Assembly (NCBI RefSeq): GCF_028689845.1
Contig: NZ_JAQVCH010000011.1
Location: forward strand, 1-64,000
Direction of reading: 5' to 3'
DNA: 64,000 nucleotides
From: Flavobacterium sp.
Lineage (GTDB): Bacteria; Bacteroidota; Bacteroidia; Flavobacteriales; Flavobacteriaceae
Made by a program: the position numbers and the translations under genes. A model generated the notes under the pieces. That model saw nothing but the letters and a program-made list of their open reading frames with translations, ran no database searches and had not been told where the DNA came from. Each line of letters opens with the position of its first letter. Position 1 is the stretch's first letter. Below are positions 1-11,455 of the stretch, piece by piece.

Positions 1-65
1 CTTAATACTTATGTCTTCATGCAAAACAAAAAAAGAATTTTTTAATCATTTATAAATAGTTTAAT

Positions 66-682
66 ATGTCTGGGTTAATTGGAAAAAAATCGGCATGACT
101 AGTATTTTTGACGAAAACGGGAAAAATATTCCTTGTACCGTTATTGAGGCAGGTCCATGTGTCGTTACCCAAGTCAGAACCAAAGCGGTTGACGGGTATG
201 AAGCGTTTCAGCTTGGTTTCGATGACAAAACAGAAAAACACGCTACAAAAGCTGACTTAGGTCACTTTAAAAAAGCGGGAACTTCTGCAAAAAGAAAAGT
301 CATTGAATTCCAAGAATTTGAAACAACGTATAATTTAGGTGATTTAATCACTGTAGATCTTTTCAGCGAAGGAGAATTTGTTGATGTACAAGGTGTATCA
401 AAAGGTAAAGGTTTCCAAGGTGTTGTTAAACGTCACGGTTTTGGTGGTGTTGGACAAGCAACTCATGGACAACATAACCGATTAAGAGCACCAGGTTCGG
501 TTGGAGCTTCTTCTTATCCATCTAGAGTATTCAAAGGAATGCGTATGGGCGGAAGAATGGGAGGAGTAAATGTAACAATTCAAAACCTTAGAGTTTTAAA
601 AGTTGTTGGTGAGAAAAATCTTTTAGTAGTAAAAGGTTGTGTGCCAGGACACAAAAACTCTTATGTAATCATTCAGAAGTAA
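66..682 (+). CDS. rplC: 50S ribosomal protein L3; apparent frameshift near the N-terminus (intact ORF only from 95)
   Basis: ORF 95-682 is clear L3 ([26 protein letters not shown]..., [20 protein letters not shown]). The conserved start MSGLIGKK is encoded from ATG 66 but in a different frame, separated by an A7 run at 83-89. Confidence 0.93.
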
Positions 683-1311
683 TGGAAGTAAAAGTTTTAG
701 ATATCAATGGAAAAGATACAGGTCGTAAAGTTCAACTTTCTGACGCTGTTTTCGCAATCGAGCCTAATAACCATGCTATTTATTTAGATGTGAAACAATA
801 TCTTGCTAATCAAAGACAAGGTACTCACAAGGCTAAAGAAAGAGCTGAAGTAACAGGAAGTACTCGAAAAATAAAGAAACAAAAAGGAACTGGTACAGCT
901 CGTGCGGGTAGTATCAAGAATCCATTGTTTAAAGGTGGTGGAACAATCTTCGGACCAAGACCTAGAAGTTACTCATTCAAATTGAATAAAGCATTAAAGC
1001 GATTAGCTCGTAAATCTGCTTTCTCTCAAAAAGTAAAAGAGTCTGAATTGATAGTGGTAGAAGATTTTAATTTTGACACTCCAAGCACTAAGAAATTTAT
1101 TACAATTCTGAATGCCTTAGGGTTAGAAAATAAAAAATCGCTATTTGTGTTGGGTGATTCAAATAAAAATGTATATTTGTCGTCACGCAATTTAAAGGGT
1201 TCTAAAGTCGTAACTAGCTCTGAATTAAGCACTTATTCTATTTTAAATACAAATAAGTTAATCTTAACAGAAGGTTCTTTAGAAGGAATTGAAGAAAATT
1301 TAAGTAAATAA
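682..1311 (+). CDS. rplD: 50S ribosomal protein L4
   Basis: L4-type sequence (KIKKQKGTGTARAGSIKNPLFKGGGTIFGPRPRSY). Start taken at ATG 682 ([10 protein letters not shown]), overlapping the L3 stop, rather than at 637. Confidence 0.96.
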   Translation: MEVKVLDINGKDTGRKVQLSDAVFAIEPNNHAIYLDVKQYLANQRQGTHKAKERAEVTGSTRKIKKQKGTGTARAGSIKNPLFKGGGTIFGPRPRSYSFKLNKALKRLARKSAFSQKVKESELIVVEDFNFDTPSTKKFITILNALGLENKKSLFVLGDSNKNVYLSSRNLKGSKVVTSSELSTYSILNTNKLILTEGSLEGIEENLSK

Positions 1312-1317
1312 TAGGCC

Positions 1318-1608
1318 ATGAGTATCATAATTAAACCTATCATAACTGAAAAAATCACTAAGCAAGGTGAATTATTTAATCGTTATGGTTTTGTAGTGGA
1401 TAAGAGAGCAAACAAAATTCAAATCAGAAATGCAGTTGAAGCTGCTTATGGTGTAAAAATTGTTGCTATCAACACTATGAACGTTAGACCAGACCGATCA
1501 GTAAAATTCACTAAAAGTGGAATGATTAGTGCAAAAACAAATGCGTTTAAAAAGGCAATTGTAGAAGTACAAGAAGGAGAAACAATTGATTTTTATAATA
1601 ATATCTAG
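1318..1608 (+). CDS. rplW: 50S ribosomal protein L23
   Basis: MSIIIKPIITEKITKQGE... and position after rplD. Confidence 0.96.
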   Translation: MSIIIKPIITEKITKQGELFNRYGFVVDKRANKIQIRNAVEAAYGVKIVAINTMNVRPDRSVKFTKSGMISAKTNAFKKAIVEVQEGETIDFYNNI

Positions 1609-1611
1609 AAA

Positions 1612-2436
1612 ATGTCAGTTAGAAAATTAAAACCTATTACCCCGGGTCAGCGTTTTAGAGTTGTTAATGGTTTTGACGCCATTACAACTGATAAGCCGGA
1701 AAAGTCATTATTGGCACCGAAAAAAAACTCTGGAGGTAGAAATAGTCAAGGAAAAATGACCATGCGTTATACAGGCGGTGGTCACAAACAAAAGTATCGT
1801 GTGATTGATTTTAAAAGAACAAAAGCTGGAATTCCAGCTACTGTGAAATCAATTGAATATGATCCAAACAGAACTGCGTTTATTGCTTTGTTAAGCTATG
1901 TGGATGGTGCAAAAACCTATATCATTGCTCAAAACGGTTTAAACGTTGGTCAATCCGTAGTTTCAGGAGAAGAAGCAGGTCCAGAAATTGGAAATGCACT
2001 TCCTTTAAGTAAAATTCCATTAGGAACTGTTATTTCTTGTATCGAATTAAGACCAGGTCAAGGAGCTATTATTGCTCGTTCAGCTGGAACATTCGCTCAA
2101 TTAATGGCAAGAGATGGAAAATATGCCACTATCAAAATGCCTTCTGGTGAAACAAGATTAATCTTGTTGACCTGTATGGCTACAATTGGGGCTGTGTCAA
2201 ATTCTGACCACCAATTAATTGTTTCCGGTAAAGCGGGTAGATCTAGATGGTTAGGTAGAAGACCAAGAACAAGACCAGTTGCAATGAACCCTGTTGATCA
2301 CCCAATGGGTGGTGGAGAAGGACGTTCTTCTGGAGGACACCCACGCTCTAGAAACGGTATTCCTGCTAAAGGATATAGAACCCGTTCTAAAGTGAGCCCG
2401 AGTAATAAGTATATTGTTGAACGCAGAAAGAAATAA
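1612..2436 (+). CDS. rplB: 50S ribosomal protein L2
   Basis: L2 signature ([42 protein letters not shown]). Confidence 0.98.
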   Translation: MSVRKLKPITPGQRFRVVNGFDAITTDKPEKSLLAPKKNSGGRNSQGKMTMRYTGGGHKQKYRVIDFKRTKAGIPATVKSIEYDPNRTAFIALLSYVDGAKTYIIAQNGLNVGQSVVSGEEAGPEIGNALPLSKIPLGTVISCIELRPGQGAIIARSAGTFAQLMARDGKYATIKMPSGETRLILLTCMATIGAVSNSDHQLIVSGKAGRSRWLGRRPRTRPVAMNPVDHPMGGGEGRSSGGHPRSRNGIPAKGYRTRSKVSPSNKYIVERRKK

Positions 2437-2446
2437 TTAGATAGAC

Positions 2447-2725
2447 ATGGCACGTTCATTAAAAAAAGGACCATTCGTACACTATAAATTAGATAAGAAG
2501 GTACTCGAAAACATTGAGAAAGGTAATAAAGCAGTGATCAAAACTTGGTCAAGAGCTTCTATGATTACTCCAGATTTCGTAGGACAAACTATCGCAGTAC
2601 ACAATGGTCGTCAGTTTGTACCAGTTTATGTAACAGAAAACATGGTAGGACACAAATTAGGAGAATTTTCACCAACACGATCATTTAGAGGTCATGCCGG
2701 TGCTAAAAATAAAGGTAAAAAATAA
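2447..2725 (+). CDS. rpsS: 30S ribosomal protein S19
   Basis: [15 protein letters not shown]... [16 protein letters not shown]. Confidence 0.98.
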   Translation: MARSLKKGPFVHYKLDKKVLENIEKGNKAVIKTWSRASMITPDFVGQTIAVHNGRQFVPVYVTENMVGHKLGEFSPTRSFRGHAGAKNKGKK

Positions 2726-2731
2726 GAAGCA

Positions 2732-3142
2732 ATGGGAGTTCGTAAAAGAGAAACAGCAGACGCGAGAAAAGAAGCTAACAAGCAAATTGCTTTCGCAAAG
2801 TTAAATAACTGCCCTACTTCACCTAGAAAAATGCGCTTGGTTGCAGACTTGGTAAGAGGTCAGAAAGTGGAAAGAGCACTAAATATCTTAAGATTTAGTC
2901 AAAAAGAAGCTTCAAGAAAATTAGAAAAATTGTTGTTATCTGCAATTGCCAACTGGCAAGCAAAAAATGCAGAAGCAAGTATTGAAGAAGCTGCTTTATT
3001 TGTAAAAGAGATTAGAGTAGATGGTGGAATGATGTTAAAAAGACTTCGTCCAGCACCTCAAGGTCGTGCACACAGAATCAGAAAACGTTCTAATCACGTT
3101 ACAATCGTGCTTGGAGCTAGTAATAACACACAAAGCAATTAA
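2732..3142 (+). CDS. rplV: 50S ribosomal protein L22
   Basis: [27 protein letters not shown]... and operon position. Confidence 0.97.
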   Translation: MGVRKRETADARKEANKQIAFAKLNNCPTSPRKMRLVADLVRGQKVERALNILRFSQKEASRKLEKLLLSAIANWQAKNAEASIEEAALFVKEIRVDGGMMLKRLRPAPQGRAHRIRKRSNHVTIVLGASNNTQSN

Positions 3143-3150
3143 TAATTAAG

Positions 3151-3897
3151 ATGGGACAAAAGACAAATCCAATTGGAAACAGACTTGGGATCATCAGAGG
3201 ATGGGATTCAAACTGGTATGGTGGAAATGATTACGGTGATAAAATCGCCGAAGATTATAAAATCAGAAAGTATATTCATGCTCGTTTATCAAAAGCTAGT
3301 GTATCAAAAGTAATCATCGAGAGAACTTTAAAACTTGTAACCGTTACTATCACTACTGCTAGACCTGGTATTATTATCGGAAAAGGCGGACAAGAGGTAG
3401 ACAAGTTAAAAGAAGAACTTAAGAAAATTACGGACAAAGAGGTTCAAATTAACATCTTTGAAATTAAAAGACCTGAGATTGATGCTTATTTAGTTGCAAC
3501 AAGTATCGCACGTCAAATCGAAAGCCGTATTTCATACAGAAGAGCTATTAAAATGGCTATCGCAGCAGCAATGCGTATGAATGCAGAAGGTATTAAGGTT
3601 TTGATTTCTGGTCGTTTGAATGGTGCTGAAATGGCACGTTCAGAAGGTTTCAAAGAAGGAAGAATTCCTCTATCGACTTTCAGAGCCGACATCGATTATG
3701 CTTTAGCTGAAGCTCATACTACTTATGGTAGAATGGGTATCAAAGTATGGATCATGAAAGGTGAAGTTTACGGAAAGAGAGATCTTTCTCCACTTGTTGG
3801 AATGGATAAAAAACAATCCGGTGGAGGAAACAAAGGTGGTGATGCTCCTAGAGGAGGAAAACCAAACGGAAAATCAAACCCACGTAAAAGAAAGTAA
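3151..3897 (+). CDS. rpsC: 30S ribosomal protein S3
   Basis: [27 protein letters not shown]-domain motif [12 protein letters not shown]. Confidence 0.98.
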   Translation: MGQKTNPIGNRLGIIRGWDSNWYGGNDYGDKIAEDYKIRKYIHARLSKASVSKVIIERTLKLVTVTITTARPGIIIGKGGQEVDKLKEELKKITDKEVQINIFEIKRPEIDAYLVATSIARQIESRISYRRAIKMAIAAAMRMNAEGIKVLISGRLNGAEMARSEGFKEGRIPLSTFRADIDYALAEAHTTYGRMGIKVWIMKGEVYGKRDLSPLVGMDKKQSGGGNKGGDAPRGGKPNGKSNPRKRK

Positions 3898-3916
3898 TTT
3901 TTTAAATTAAAGAAAA

Positions 3917-4342
3917 ATGTTACAGCCTAAAAGAACAAAATACCGTAAGGTACAAAAAGGTAAAATGAAAGGTAATTCCCAAAGAGGGCATGTACTTTCA
4001 AGTGGAATGTTTGGAATTAAATCTGTACATGAAACAGGAATGTTTTTAACTTCTCGTCAAATAGAAGCAGCTCGTATTGCTGCAACTCGTTTTATGAAAA
4101 GAGAGGGACAATTATGGATTAATGTATTTCCAGACAAACCTATAACTAAGAAACCTCTTGAGGTACGTATGGGTAAAGGTAAAGGAGCCGTTGAATATTG
4201 GGCTGCTGTTGTTAAACCCGGAAAAATTATGTTTGAAGTAGGAGGAGTTCCTTTGGCAGTTGCAAAAGAAGCATTACGCTTAGCAGCTCAAAAGCTTCCT
4301 GTTAAAACTAAATTTGTTGTTGCTAGAGATTTCGAAGCATAA
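3917..4342 (+). CDS. rplP: 50S ribosomal protein L16
   Basis: [19 protein letters not shown]... [20 protein letters not shown]. Confidence 0.98.
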   Translation: MLQPKRTKYRKVQKGKMKGNSQRGHVLSSGMFGIKSVHETGMFLTSRQIEAARIAATRFMKREGQLWINVFPDKPITKKPLEVRMGKGKGAVEYWAAVVKPGKIMFEVGGVPLAVAKEALRLAAQKLPVKTKFVVARDFEA

Positions 4343-4353
4343 TCCTATTTATT

Positions 4354-4545
4354 ATGAAACAATCAGAAATTATAAGTCTATCTGCAGCTGAGTTACAAGA
4401 GAAACTTAGTGAGTCAAGAAAAACGTATGCCGACCTAAAAACCACTCATACTATTTCTCCAATTCAAAACCCATTGCAAATTAGAGCAACGCGTAGAACA
4501 ATTGCGAGAATAGAAACTGAGCTAAGTAAAAGAGAGTTACAATAA
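4354..4545 (+). CDS. rpmC: 50S ribosomal protein L29
   Basis: 63 aa, L29-type sequence (RATRRTIARIETEL), operon position. Confidence 0.95.
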   Translation: MKQSEIISLSAAELQEKLSESRKTYADLKTTHTISPIQNPLQIRATRRTIARIETELSKRELQ

Positions 4546-4562
4546 TTGTATACTGCTGAAAG

Positions 4563-4820
4563 ATGGAAAAAAGAAATTTAAGAAAAGAGAGAATTGGTGT
4601 TGTTACTAGCAACAAAATGGAGAAATCTATCGTTGTTTCTGAAACAAGAAGAGTAAAACACCCATTATACGGTAAGTTCGTGTTAAAGACAAAAAAATAT
4701 CATGCACACGACGAAACAAACGATTGCAACATTGGTGATACTGTAAAGATCATGGAAACACGACCTTTAAGTAAAACAAAATGTTGGAGATTAGTTGAAA
4801 TCATTGAAAGAGCGAAGTAA
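4563..4820 (+). CDS. rpsQ: 30S ribosomal protein S17
   Basis: [34 protein letters not shown]... Confidence 0.97.
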   Translation: MEKRNLRKERIGVVTSNKMEKSIVVSETRRVKHPLYGKFVLKTKKYHAHDETNDCNIGDTVKIMETRPLSKTKCWRLVEIIERAK

Positions 4821-4822
4821 TT

Positions 4823-5191
4823 ATGGTACAACAAGAATCTAGATTAAAAGTAGCAGATAACACAGGAGCAAAAGAAGTTTTGACTATCCGTGTTTTAGGG
4901 GGAACGAAACGTCGTTATGCCTCTGTTGGAGATAAAATTGTAGTTTCAATTAAAGATGCAACTCCTAACGGTAACGTTAAAAAAGGAGCGGTGTCAACTG
5001 CAGTTGTTGTACGAACCAAAAAAGAAGTGAGAAGAGCCGATGGTTCTTATATCCGATTTGATGACAATGCATGTGTTCTTTTGAATGCTGCAGGTGAGAT
5101 GAGAGGAACTCGTGTTTTTGGTCCTGTCGCAAGAGAACTTCGTGAAAAACAATTCATGAAAATTGTATCATTAGCACCAGAGGTGCTTTAA
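4823..5191 (+). CDS. rplN: 50S ribosomal protein L14
   Basis: [27 protein letters not shown]... Confidence 0.98.
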
Positions 5192-5196
5192 ATCGA

Positions 5197-5517
5197 TTGA
5201 TGATGACAAAATTAAAAATTAAATCAGGAGACGTCGTAAAAGTTATTGCAGGTGACCATAAAGGCACTGAAGGTAAGGTATTACGCGTTTTTATTGATGC
5301 AAACAAAGCGATTGTTGAAGGCACAAACATGGTTTCTGTTCACACAAAACCAAGTGCAAAAAGCCCTCAAGGTGGAATCGTAAAGAAAGAAGCTCCTATT
5401 CAAATATCTAACTTAGCATTAATCGACCCTAAGTCGAAAAAAGCAACTAAAGTTGGTTATAAAATTGAAGGAGATAAGAAAGTAAGATTTTCAAAAAAAT
5501 CTAATCAAGTACTATAG
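5197..5517 (+). CDS. rplX: 50S ribosomal protein L24
   Basis: [24 protein letters not shown] (KOW motif). Start could be ATG 5200 or 5203. Confidence 0.96.
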   Translation: MMMTKLKIKSGDVVKVIAGDHKGTEGKVLRVFIDANKAIVEGTNMVSVHTKPSAKSPQGGIVKKEAPIQISNLALIDPKSKKATKVGYKIEGDKKVRFSKKSNQVL

Positions 5518-5519
5518 TA

Positions 5520-6071
5520 ATGGCTTATATCCCTAGATTAAAAGAAGAATATAGAAGCAGAGTTATTCCTGCTTTGAAAGAAGAGTTCGGCTACAAAAAT
5601 GTAATGCAAGTTCCAAAATTGGAAAAAATTGTACTTAGCCGTGGTGTCGGAGCTGCTGTATCAGACAAGAAATTGGTTGATTATGCAGTAGACGAATTAT
5701 CAAAAATCACCGGACAAAAAGCTTTAGCGACTATTTCTAAAAAAGACGTTGCGTCTTTTAAATTAAGAAAAGGTATGCCAATTGGTGCTAAAGTTACTTT
5801 ACGCGGAGAGAAAATGTATGAGTTCTTAGATCGATTGATTACATCTTCTTTACCACGTGTAAGAGATTTCGGTGGAATTAAAGCAACTGGTTTTGACGGA
5901 AGAGGTAATTATAACCTTGGCGTTTTGGAACAAATTATTTTCCCAGAAATTGATATTGATAAAGTAAACAAAATTGCTGGAATGGACATTACTTTTGTAA
6001 CTAATGCCAAAACAGATAAGGAAGCAAAATCATTATTAACTGAATTAGGTTTACCTTTTAAAAAGAACTAA
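5520..6071 (+). CDS. rplE: 50S ribosomal protein L5
   Basis: [44 protein letters not shown]. Confidence 0.98.
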   Translation: MAYIPRLKEEYRSRVIPALKEEFGYKNVMQVPKLEKIVLSRGVGAAVSDKKLVDYAVDELSKITGQKALATISKKDVASFKLRKGMPIGAKVTLRGEKMYEFLDRLITSSLPRVRDFGGIKATGFDGRGNYNLGVLEQIIFPEIDIDKVNKIAGMDITFVTNAKTDKEAKSLLTELGLPFKKN

Positions 6072-6074
6072 GTT

Positions 6075-6344
6075 ATGGCTAAAGAATCAATGAAAGCCCG
6101 TGAGGTAAAAAGACAAAAAGCGGTAGACAAGTATGCTGAAAAAAGAAAAGCTTTATTAGAAGCTGGAGATTATGAAGGCCTACAAAAATTACCACGAAAT
6201 GCTTCTCCAGTACGTTTACACAATCGTTGTAAATTAACTGGTAGACCAAGAGGGTATATGAGACAATTTGGTCTTTCTCGGGTTACATTCCGTGAAATGG
6301 CTAACCAAGGATTAATTCCAGGTGTTAGAAAAGCAAGTTGGTAA
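6075..6344 (+). CDS. rpsN: 30S ribosomal protein S14 (89 aa form)
   Basis: [39 protein letters not shown]. Confidence 0.98.
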   Translation: MAKESMKAREVKRQKAVDKYAEKRKALLEAGDYEGLQKLPRNASPVRLHNRCKLTGRPRGYMRQFGLSRVTFREMANQGLIPGVRKASW

Positions 6345-6418
6345 AAAACAATTTTTAACTGGTTTCAGGTTCAAAAGAAAGCGTTTCTATTGAAAACCGT
6401 TACCGCAAATTTATACAT

Positions 6419-6817
6419 ATGTATACAGATCCTATTGCCGATTATCTAACAAGAGTTAGAAATGCAGTGGCTGCAAATCACAAAGTGGTTGAAATCCCTG
6501 CTTCTAACCTTAAAAAAGAAATCACAAAGATTTTATTTGATCAAGGATATATTTTAAGTTACAAGTTTGATGACACATCCGTTCAGGGTACCATCAAGAT
6601 TGCACTTAAATATGACAAAGTTACGAAAGAGCCTGTCATTAGAGATATCCAAAGAATTAGTAAACCAGGTTTACGTAAATATGCTGGTTCTTCAAACTTG
6701 CCAAGAATCCTTAACGGACTAGGTATTGCAATTGTTTCAACTTCTAAAGGTTTAATGACCGGAAAGCAAGCTAAACAATTAAATGTAGGTGGAGAAGTAA
6801 TTTGCTACGTATACTAA
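6419..6817 (+). CDS. rpsH: 30S ribosomal protein S8
   Basis: DPIADYLTRVRNAVAANHK... LGIAIVSTSKGLMTGKQAKQLNVGGEVICYVY. Confidence 0.98.
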   Translation: MYTDPIADYLTRVRNAVAANHKVVEIPASNLKKEITKILFDQGYILSYKFDDTSVQGTIKIALKYDKVTKEPVIRDIQRISKPGLRKYAGSSNLPRILNGLGIAIVSTSKGLMTGKQAKQLNVGGEVICYVY

Positions 6818-6835
6818 TTAAAATAATACTGAACG

Positions 6836-7378
6836 ATGTCAAGAATAGGTAAAAATCCAGTTGTGATTCCTGCAGGAGTAACTTTAGAAGTTAACGATGG
6901 TGTTATCACAGCAAAAGGAAAATTAGGTCAATTATCACAAGAGTTTTCGGACGTAACAGTGAAAGTTGAAGACGGTCAGGTGTTAGTAGAACGTTCTTCT
7001 GACCATAAAGATCACAGAGCTAAACATGGTTTATACAGAGCCTTAATCAATAATATGGTTAATGGTGTATCAACAGGTTTTACAAAAGAATTAGAGTTAG
7101 TAGGTGTTGGTTATAGAGCATCTAATCAAGGTCAACGATTAGACCTAGCATTAGGATTCTCTCATAATATTGTTTTAGATATTGCTCCAGAAGTAAAATT
7201 AGAAACAGTTTCTGAAAAAGGAAAAAACCCAATCATCAAGTTAACCTCTCACGATAGACAACTTTTAGGTCAAGTAGCCGCTAAAATTAGAGGCTTCCGT
7301 AAACCAGAACCTTACAAAGGAAAAGGAGTTAAATTCGTAGGTGAAGTATTAAGAAGAAAAGCAGGTAAATCAGCTTAA
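6836..7378 (+). CDS. rplF: 50S ribosomal protein L6
   Basis: [15 protein letters not shown]... [29 protein letters not shown]. Confidence 0.98.
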   Translation: MSRIGKNPVVIPAGVTLEVNDGVITAKGKLGQLSQEFSDVTVKVEDGQVLVERSSDHKDHRAKHGLYRALINNMVNGVSTGFTKELELVGVGYRASNQGQRLDLALGFSHNIVLDIAPEVKLETVSEKGKNPIIKLTSHDRQLLGQVAAKIRGFRKPEPYKGKGVKFVGEVLRRKAGKSA

Positions 7379-7389
7379 AATTTAAGATT

Positions 7390-7743
7390 ATGTCATTAAC
7401 AAAATCTGATAGAAGACAGAGAATTAAGTTCAGAATTAGAAAGATTGTAAGCGGTAGTGCTGCAAAACCAAGACTTTCTGTATTCAGAAGTAACAAAGAA
7501 ATCTATGCACAATTAATAGATGACTTGAACGGAGTAACCCTTTTAGCCGCTTCCTCTAGAGATAAAGGAGTAGATGTTACAGGAACAAACGTTGAAGTTG
7601 CTAATGCAGTAGGTAAATTAGTTGCTGAAAAAGCATTGAAAGCGGGTATTGAAACAGTAACTTTCGATAGAGGAGGATACTTATACCACGGTCGTATTAA
7701 ATCATTAGCAGAAGGAGCGAGAGCTGCCGGACTTAAATTCTAA
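7390..7743 (+). CDS. rplR: 50S ribosomal protein L18
   Basis: [31 protein letters not shown]... [26 protein letters not shown]. Confidence 0.98.
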   Translation: MSLTKSDRRQRIKFRIRKIVSGSAAKPRLSVFRSNKEIYAQLIDDLNGVTLLAASSRDKGVDVTGTNVEVANAVGKLVAEKALKAGIETVTFDRGGYLYHGRIKSLAEGARAAGLKF

Positions 7744-7749
7744 GAAATT

Positions 7750-8274
7750 ATGTATAGTCAATACAAAAATGTAGAGTTAGTAAAACCTAGTGGTCTTGAA
7801 TTAAAAGATCGTTTGGTGAGTGTAAATCGTGTTACCAAAGTAACAAAAGGTGGTAGAGCATTTGGTTTTTCTGCTATTGTTGTTGTAGGTGATGAAAACG
7901 GAGTAGTTGGACACGGATTAGGAAAATCTAAAGATGTTTCTGAAGCTATTGCAAAAGCAGTAGAAGATGCAAAGAAAAACTTAGTTAGAATTCCTTTAAG
8001 TGGTCATTCTGTTCCTCACGAACAAAAAGGAAAATTTGGTGGTGCACGTGTATTTCTTATGCCAGCATCGCATGGTACGGGAGTAATTGCTGGTGGTGCT
8101 GTTCGTTCAGTACTTGAATCAGTAGGGATTCACGATGTATTATCAAAATCTCAAGGTTCTTCAAATCCACATAACGTGGTAAAAGCAACTTTTGATGCAT
8201 TACTTCAAATGAGAAGTGCATATACAGTAGCTAAACAAAGAGGAATTTCTTTAGAGAAAGTATTTAAAGGTTAA
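7750..8274 (+). CDS. rpsE: 30S ribosomal protein S5
   Basis: [37 protein letters not shown]... Confidence 0.98.
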   Translation: MYSQYKNVELVKPSGLELKDRLVSVNRVTKVTKGGRAFGFSAIVVVGDENGVVGHGLGKSKDVSEAIAKAVEDAKKNLVRIPLSGHSVPHEQKGKFGGARVFLMPASHGTGVIAGGAVRSVLESVGIHDVLSKSQGSSNPHNVVKATFDALLQMRSAYTVAKQRGISLEKVFKG

Positions 8275-8288
8275 TATTCAAGGAAATT

Positions 8289-8471
8289 ATGGCAAAGATT
8301 TTAGTAAAACAAGTAAGAAGTCAAATTAACTGTCCTCAAACACAAAAGAGAACATTGGTTTCTTTAGGTCTTAAAAGATTAGGACAAGTTGTAGAGCATG
8401 ATAACTCATCTGCTATCCTTGGAATGGTAAATAAAGTTAAACACTTAGTTTCTGTAGAAGAAACTAAATAA
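8289..8471 (+). CDS. rpmD: 50S ribosomal protein L30
   Basis: 60 aa; KILVKQVRSQINCPQTQKRTLVSLGLKRLGQVVEH. Confidence 0.97.
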   Translation: MAKILVKQVRSQINCPQTQKRTLVSLGLKRLGQVVEHDNSSAILGMVNKVKHLVSVEETK

Positions 8472-8483
8472 CACTATTCAAAA

Positions 8484-8936
8484 ATGAATTTAAGTAACTT
8501 ACAACCAGCTGAAGGGTCAACGCACAATCAAAATAAGCGTTTAGGTAGAGGAGAAGGTTCTGGAAAAGGTGGTACTGCATCACGTGGTCACAAAGGAGCA
8601 AAATCTCGTTCTGGTTATTCAAAAAAGATTGGTTTTGAAGGAGGGCAAATGCCACTTCAAAGACGTGTACCTAAGTTTGGATTTAAAAATATCAATAGAG
8701 TGGATTATCAAGGTGTAAATCTTGATTCTTTACAAGCTTTAGTAGATAACGGAGTGGTTACCGATACTGTAGATTTTTCAGTATTTGTAGATACACGTTT
8801 GGCAACTAAAAACGAATTGGTAAAAATTTTAGGAAGAGGTGAATTAAAAGCCAAATTAAAAGTAACTGCTCACAAATTTACAGCAACAGCGAAAGCTGCT
8901 ATCGAAGCTGCAGGTGGAGAAGCCGTAACTTTATAA
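8484..8936 (+). CDS. rplO: 50S ribosomal protein L15
   Basis: KRLGRGEGSGKGGTASRGHKGAKSRSGYSKKIGFEGGQMPLQRRVPKFGF. Confidence 0.98.
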   Translation: MNLSNLQPAEGSTHNQNKRLGRGEGSGKGGTASRGHKGAKSRSGYSKKIGFEGGQMPLQRRVPKFGFKNINRVDYQGVNLDSLQALVDNGVVTDTVDFSVFVDTRLATKNELVKILGRGELKAKLKVTAHKFTATAKAAIEAAGGEAVTL

Positions 8937-8948
8937 TGAACTAACTGT

Positions 8949-10295
8949 ATGAAGAAATTTTTTGAAGCACTCACAAACGTTTGGAAAATAGAAGAACTAA
9001 AAAATAGAATTTTAGTTACTTTAGGTTTACTTTTAGTATATCGTTTTGGAGCACAGGTTACTTTACCAGGTATTGATGCTACAAAATTGAGTGGGTTAGC
9101 CTCTCAAACAGATCAAGGGATTGGTTCAATCTTAGATATGTTTACAGGTGGAGCCTTTTCTCAAGCATCGGTATTCGCTTTAGGTATTATGCCTTACATT
9201 TCAGCCTCTATTGTGGTACAATTAATGGGAATTGCGGTTCCATACCTTCAAAAACTGCAAAAAGATGGTGAGAGTGGTCGGAAAAAAATCAATCAAATTA
9301 CACGTTGGTTAACCATTGCAATCACTTTAGTTCAAGGTCCTGGTTATATCTATAACTTATACAGAACTTTACCATCAGAAGCATTTTTATTAGGTTTCAA
9401 CTCTTTCTCATTCTTGTTCTCAGCAGTAGTGATCTTAGTAACAGGTACTATTTTTGCCATGTGGTTAGGAGAAAAAATTACCGATAAAGGTATCGGAAAT
9501 GGAATCTCTCTTTTAATCATGGTCGGAATTATCGCCCGCTTACCACAAGCATTCTTGCAAGAGTTTGTTTCAACTGTAACACAAGATAATGGTGGATTAG
9601 TATTATTAGTATTTGAAATTATACTTTGGTTATTAGTAATCATAGCAAGTATCTTACTAGTAATGGCCGTACGAAAAATACCAGTTCAGTATGCAAGAAG
9701 AACTGCAGGTGGAGATTTTGAACAAGATATGATGGGCGGAAACAGACAGTTCATTCCTTTGAAGCTTAATGCTTCGGGTGTAATGCCAATTATCTTTGCT
9801 CAAGCAATCATGTTTATTCCAGCTGCCGTTGCAGGGCTTTCTAAAACAGAAACAGCTCAATCTGTAACCGGTGCTTTTAGTGATATGTTCGGTTTTTGGT
9901 ATAACTTAGTTTTCGCTTTGTTAATTATAGTATTCACTTATTTTTATACAGCGATTACAGTACCAACCAACAAAATGGCAGATGATTTAAAACGTAGTGG
10001 TGGATTCATTCCTGGTATTAGACCAGGTGTTGAAACTTCCGACTTTTTAGACAAAATTATGTCCTTAGTTACATTGCCAGGTTCTGTATTCTTAGCTCTT
10101 ATTGCCGTTTTTCCTGCAGTAGTAGTTAATTTAATGGGCGTTCAACAAAGTTGGGGGATGTTTTTTGGAGGAACCTCATTACTAATTATGGTTGGGGTGG
10201 CAATTGATACTATTCAACAAGTCAATTCGTATTTGTTAAATAGACATTATGATGGTTTGATGAAAAGTGGTAAAAATAGAAAAGCAGTAGCTTAA
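8949..10295 (+). CDS. secY: Preprotein translocase subunit SecY
   Basis: Multi-TM protein; [14 protein letters not shown]..., [19 protein letters not shown], operon position. Confidence 0.98.
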   Translation: MKKFFEALTNVWKIEELKNRILVTLGLLLVYRFGAQVTLPGIDATKLSGLASQTDQGIGSILDMFTGGAFSQASVFALGIMPYISASIVVQLMGIAVPYLQKLQKDGESGRKKINQITRWLTIAITLVQGPGYIYNLYRTLPSEAFLLGFNSFSFLFSAVVILVTGTIFAMWLGEKITDKGIGNGISLLIMVGIIARLPQAFLQEFVSTVTQDNGGLVLLVFEIILWLLVIIASILLVMAVRKIPVQYARRTAGGDFEQDMMGGNRQFIPLKLNASGVMPIIFAQAIMFIPAAVAGLSKTETAQSVTGAFSDMFGFWYNLVFALLIIVFTYFYTAITVPTNKMADDLKRSGGFIPGIRPGVETSDFLDKIMSLVTLPGSVFLALIAVFPAVVVNLMGVQQSWGMFFGGTSLLIMVGVAIDTIQQVNSYLLNRHYDGLMKSGKNRKAVA

Positions 10296-10300
10296 TTTTT

Positions 10301-10516
10301 ATGGCAAAACAATCAGCAATAGAACAAGACGGATCAATAATTGAAGCATTATCAAATGCGATGTTCCGCGTAGAATTAGAAAATGGTCATGTGGTGATCG
10401 CTCATATTTCTGGAAAAATGCGAATGCATTATATCAAGTTATTACCTGGTGATAAAGTGAAACTAGAAATGAGCCCATACGACTTAACAAAAGCAAGAAT
10501 TACTTATAGATATTAA
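10301..10516 (+). CDS. infA: Translation initiation factor IF-1
   Basis: 71 aa; [71 protein letters not shown]. Confidence 0.98.
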   Translation: MAKQSAIEQDGSIIEALSNAMFRVELENGHVVIAHISGKMRMHYIKLLPGDKVKLEMSPYDLTKARITYRY

Positions 10517-10527
10517 AGCTATTCACA

Positions 10528-10644
10528 ATGAAAGTAAGAGCATCAGTAAAGAAAAGAAGTGCCGAATGCAAAATTGTTCGCAGAAAAGGCAGATTGTACG
10601 TTATTAACAAAAAGAATCCTAGATTTAAACAAAGACAAGGATAA
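10528..10644 (+). CDS. rpmJ: 50S ribosomal protein L36 (38 aa; absent from the supplied ORF track)
   Basis: Direct translation gives [38 protein letters not shown], located between infA and rpsM. Confidence 0.97.
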   Translation: MKVRASVKKRSAECKIVRRKGRLYVINKKNPRFKQRQG

Positions 10645-10646
10645 TT

Positions 10647-11021
10647 ATGGCAAGAATCGCAGGGGTAGATATACCTAAACACAAAAGAGGAGTTATCGCT
10701 TTAACTTATATCTTCGGAGTAGGAAGAAGTAGAGCTATTGAGGTTTTAGAAAAAGCTCAAGTTAGTCAAGACAAGAAAGTTCAAGAATGGAATGACGAGG
10801 AAATCGGAGCAATTCGTGACGCCGTATCTTATTATAAGATTGAAGGTGAACTTCGTTCAGAAGTATCACTTCACATTAAACGTTTAATGGACATTGGTTG
10901 TTATAGAGGAATTCGTCATAGATCAGGTCTTCCATTAAGAGGACAAAGAACGAAAAACAATTCTAGAACTAGAAAAGGTAAAAGAAAAACTGTTGCTAAT
11001 AAGAAAAAAGCAACTAAATAA
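10647..11021 (+). CDS. rpsM: 30S ribosomal protein S13
   Basis: [30 protein letters not shown]... [29 protein letters not shown]. Confidence 0.98.
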   Translation: MARIAGVDIPKHKRGVIALTYIFGVGRSRAIEVLEKAQVSQDKKVQEWNDEEIGAIRDAVSYYKIEGELRSEVSLHIKRLMDIGCYRGIRHRSGLPLRGQRTKNNSRTRKGKRKTVANKKKATK

Positions 11022-11032
11022 TAAGTAATAAT

Positions 11033-11416
11033 ATGGCTAAGGCAACAACAAAAAAACGTAAAGTTATCGTTGAATCAACGGGCGAGGCTCATGTTAGTGC
11101 AACTTTTAACAATATTATTATTTCTCTTACCAACAAAAAAGGAGAAGTGATTTCATGGTCGTCTGCCGGTAAAATGGGATTCAGAGGATCTAAAAAGAAC
11201 ACCCCTTATGCAGCTCAAATGGCAGCAGAAGATTGTTCTAAAGTAGCACTAGAAGCAGGTTTAAAGAAAGTTAAAGTGTATGTAAAAGGACCAGGAAACG
11301 GACGTGAGTCTGCTATCCGTTCGATTCATAACAGCGGAATTGAAGTAACTGAAATTATTGACGTTACTCCAATGCCTCACAACGGATGTAGACCTCCAAA
11401 AAGAAGAAGAGTTTAA
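11033..11416 (+). CDS. rpsK: 30S ribosomal protein S11
   Basis: [44 protein letters not shown]... [13 protein letters not shown]. Confidence 0.98.
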   Translation: MAKATTKKRKVIVESTGEAHVSATFNNIIISLTNKKGEVISWSSAGKMGFRGSKKNTPYAAQMAAEDCSKVALEAGLKKVKVYVKGPGNGRESAIRSIHNSGIEVTEIIDVTPMPHNGCRPPKRRRV

Positions 11417-11420
11417 TTAT

Positions 11421-11455
11421 GGCTATCCCGATTCATCGGGATATGCCCTTTTTTA
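11421..11455 (+). terminator. Terminator-like hairpin between rpsK and rpsD
   Basis: ggc-TATCCCGAT-tc-ATCGGGATA-t-gcc followed by cTTTTTT; 9-bp perfect stem extended by GGC/GCC with one bulged T. Confidence 0.65.

Noticed and set aside
1-65. End of rpsJ expected upstream of rplC
   Set aside because: None of the three plus-strand frames reads as an S10 C-terminus; the region is treated as intergenic.
9350-9860. Minus-strand ORFs within secY (9350-9643, 9657-9860)
   Set aside because: Antisense to a conserved essential gene with no recognisable protein features. The same reasoning applies to other short antisense ORFs in the track (e.g. 1026, 16046, 16593, 36843, 40635, 52032).
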